This document shows, piece after piece, positions 62,801 through 64,000 of a stretch of DNA of 64,000 nt (position 1 is its first letter; the number at the start of each line of letters is the position of its first letter). The notes below the pieces were generated by a model, which saw only the letters and a list, made by a program, of their open reading frames with translations, was not told where the DNA came from and searched no databases. The DNA lies in contig NC_135360.1 of the NCBI RefSeq assembly GCF_051622035.1, positions 9,476,001 through 9,540,000 of the forward strand, in the 5' to 3' direction. Origin of the DNA: Arctopsyche grandis. Lineage: Eukaryota; Arthropoda; Insecta; Trichoptera; Hydropsychidae. The translations under genes were made by a program, and so were the position numbers.

Positions 62801-64000
62801 TAGAGGTATTGCATTGAATTCATTGCAATTTGATTTTAATACAACAGCTACAATAAAAGTTAACGGAATGGACTATTAAATCTTCAATAAATTTAACCTA
62901 TTTAATTCGAATATGACAATATTTTTTGTTGCTTTTTTCTTGTTTATGAGATATGAGCATTTAAAAATTACGATTTTTGACTTTTACAGCCTCTAACTCA
63001 AAATCTAGTTTTGTTGTGCCAAAAGTGAGTATTAAAATCAATAGTCAGGTGTTTTTTCTATTGATTTTGATTTTTTATTCCTTTAAAATATTTCTAATTA
63101 ATTATCTAGCGAATTTTAAAACTCAAAAATATACTTTTTTCTTACACATTTTTTTTCCGCCAATTTTTCAACCGACCAAATTTATAAGGATTGTTTTTTT
63201 ATCGCGATATTTTATTTGTATTATCTTAACGTATCAATTCGAGTAGAAATGATTTAAAAAATGCTGTTGTATGTCTGATGCAAGAGCGAGATGAAGAATG
63301 AAGAATGCATCACTCCATCTTACTTGCTTACTCTCACTTATGAGCGATTCATATTGTAATTTAAAATCATTTACTACTCGAATTAGTACATTTAGATAAA
63401 ATAAAAAAAAAATTAAGATTGAAAACCAACCCTTGTAAATGTAGTGAAATATATAACTAGTCCAATAAATGGATGATAGCATGAGAAACTTCTTATTTTA
63501 TTTATTTAAGAATACTTGGGAAAGGTGGTTTGATAATAATACAGTAGTACATAAATACAAATATTAAATAAGATTTTATAAATAAGAAGAAACTAATAAA
63601 AAAATATTGTCATACTCGAATTCAGTGGGTAAAATTTAATAAAGATTGATCAGTCTACGCTCCGGTAAGTAAAAAACGTGTTTTTTTGTTCCGTGTAATT
63701 TATTAATTGACTTTTTTTTATATTTAGGTGGTATGCAAGAATTGATAACTTTAATAAAAACCACAGAAGTACCTATAATTTGTATTTGCAACGACAAGTC
63801 TTCAACAAAGATGAGATCTTTGGTCAATTACTGTTTTGATATATCGTTCGCCAAGCCAAAAGTTGAACAGATAAAGGTAATGCCGATTCTACATCAATCA
63901 AATGGTTAATATATACAGTTGAGTAATTTATTTGTTTTGTAGGCGGCCATGATGTCGATCTGCTTCAAAGAAGGTGTGAAAATATCGCCGAATTCGCTCT
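59879..64000 (+). CDS. RFC1: replication factor C subunit 1, partial (3' end outside window)
   Basis: Exons 59879-59887, 60057-60200, 60271-61084, 61157-61266, 61339-61467, 61548-61968, 62042-62165, 62293-62417, 62498-62644, 62722-62805, 63728-63876 and 63943 to the window edge, all in frame, give 771 aa so far. RFC1 is the large subunit of the clamp loader that opens PCNA and loads it at primer-template ends. It starts MSKDIRSYFSMG, like the PCNA-binding MDIRKFF start of human RFC1. A charged, Ser/Lys-rich linker with SDSDSEEAFES follows. A BRCT domain spans about residues 361-437 (LAFLVTGVLESFERDEITDI). The AAA+ core begins SWVDKYRPTTMKQIIGQHGD, with Walker A GSPGVGKT at 621-628 (split by an intron at Gly626), NASDTRSK at 646 and Walker B IIMDEVDG at 688. 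The 922-bp intron after exon 10 is filled by nested MITEs. Confidence 0.95.
62863..63666. mobile_element. long-TIR MITE family C, copy 2 (in RFC1 intron)
   Basis: The left end ACGGAATGGACTATTAAATC and the reverse complement of the right end, ACCGGAGCGTAGACTGATCA, begin inverted repeats of about 65 bp that reach ATTCGAATATGACAATATTT. The interior AGTGAGTATTAAAATCAATA parallels the copy at 13114-13479. It carries a second element at 63236-63384, which explains its greater length. Confidence 0.8.
63236..63384. mobile_element. small MITE nested in family C element
   Basis: Ends AATTCGAGTAGAAATGATTT and, inverted from the right, AATTCGAGTAGTAAATGATT. 149 bp, no coding. It sits inside the family C copy, in the RFC1 intron. 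Confidence 0.85.

Overview
The window looks like animal nuclear DNA, most likely from an insect. It is AT-rich, its genes are split by short GT-AG introns, and it carries two secreted juvenile-hormone-binding/takeout-family genes plus many fossil transposons. The order is not settled. A probable CENP-O gene would argue against flies, which are generally thought to lack the CCAN complex, but no base is diagnostic. Nothing prokaryotic, viral or CRISPR-like was seen.

Layout. From 1 to about 43,000 I find no intact protein-coding gene. That stretch is filled with TA/CA microsatellites, tRNA-derived SINEs, 3' ends of RTE-like and Jockey/CR1-like LINEs, Helitron-like ends, several MITE families (some with readable target-site duplications), and two decayed hAT transposases. 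A GC-rich block at 33.5-34.4 kb, a TAAT-rich block near 14.2 kb and a cluster of CAGGTG E-boxes near 40.7 kb are the best candidates for regulatory DNA.

From 43 kb to the end the window is gene-dense. In order: a JHBP-domain secreted protein (+, 255 aa); DRC9/IQCG, a ciliary dynein-regulatory-complex subunit (-, 387 aa); a second JHBP-domain protein (-, 250 aa); very-long-chain 3-hydroxyacyl-CoA dehydratase HACD (+, 237 aa); a CENP-O-like kinetochore protein with a long Ser/Lys-rich tail (+, 466 aa); and RFC1, the large clamp-loader subunit (+, at least 771 aa, cut by the window edge). I joined exons by hand at GT-AG sites, and every join keeps frame. The two JHBP genes are paralogues lying on either side of DRC9. 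The other genes are unrelated housekeeping or cilia functions and do not form a pathway.

Main points for follow-up: a covarying 3'-terminal stem-loop shared by four LINE ends; a MITE inserted into a SINE; hAT-type and TTAA-type MITEs with exact target-site duplications; nested MITEs in an RFC1 intron; a perfect 30-bp hairpin at 26.35 kb; the cysteine-free JHBP pair; and the CENP-O-like gene.
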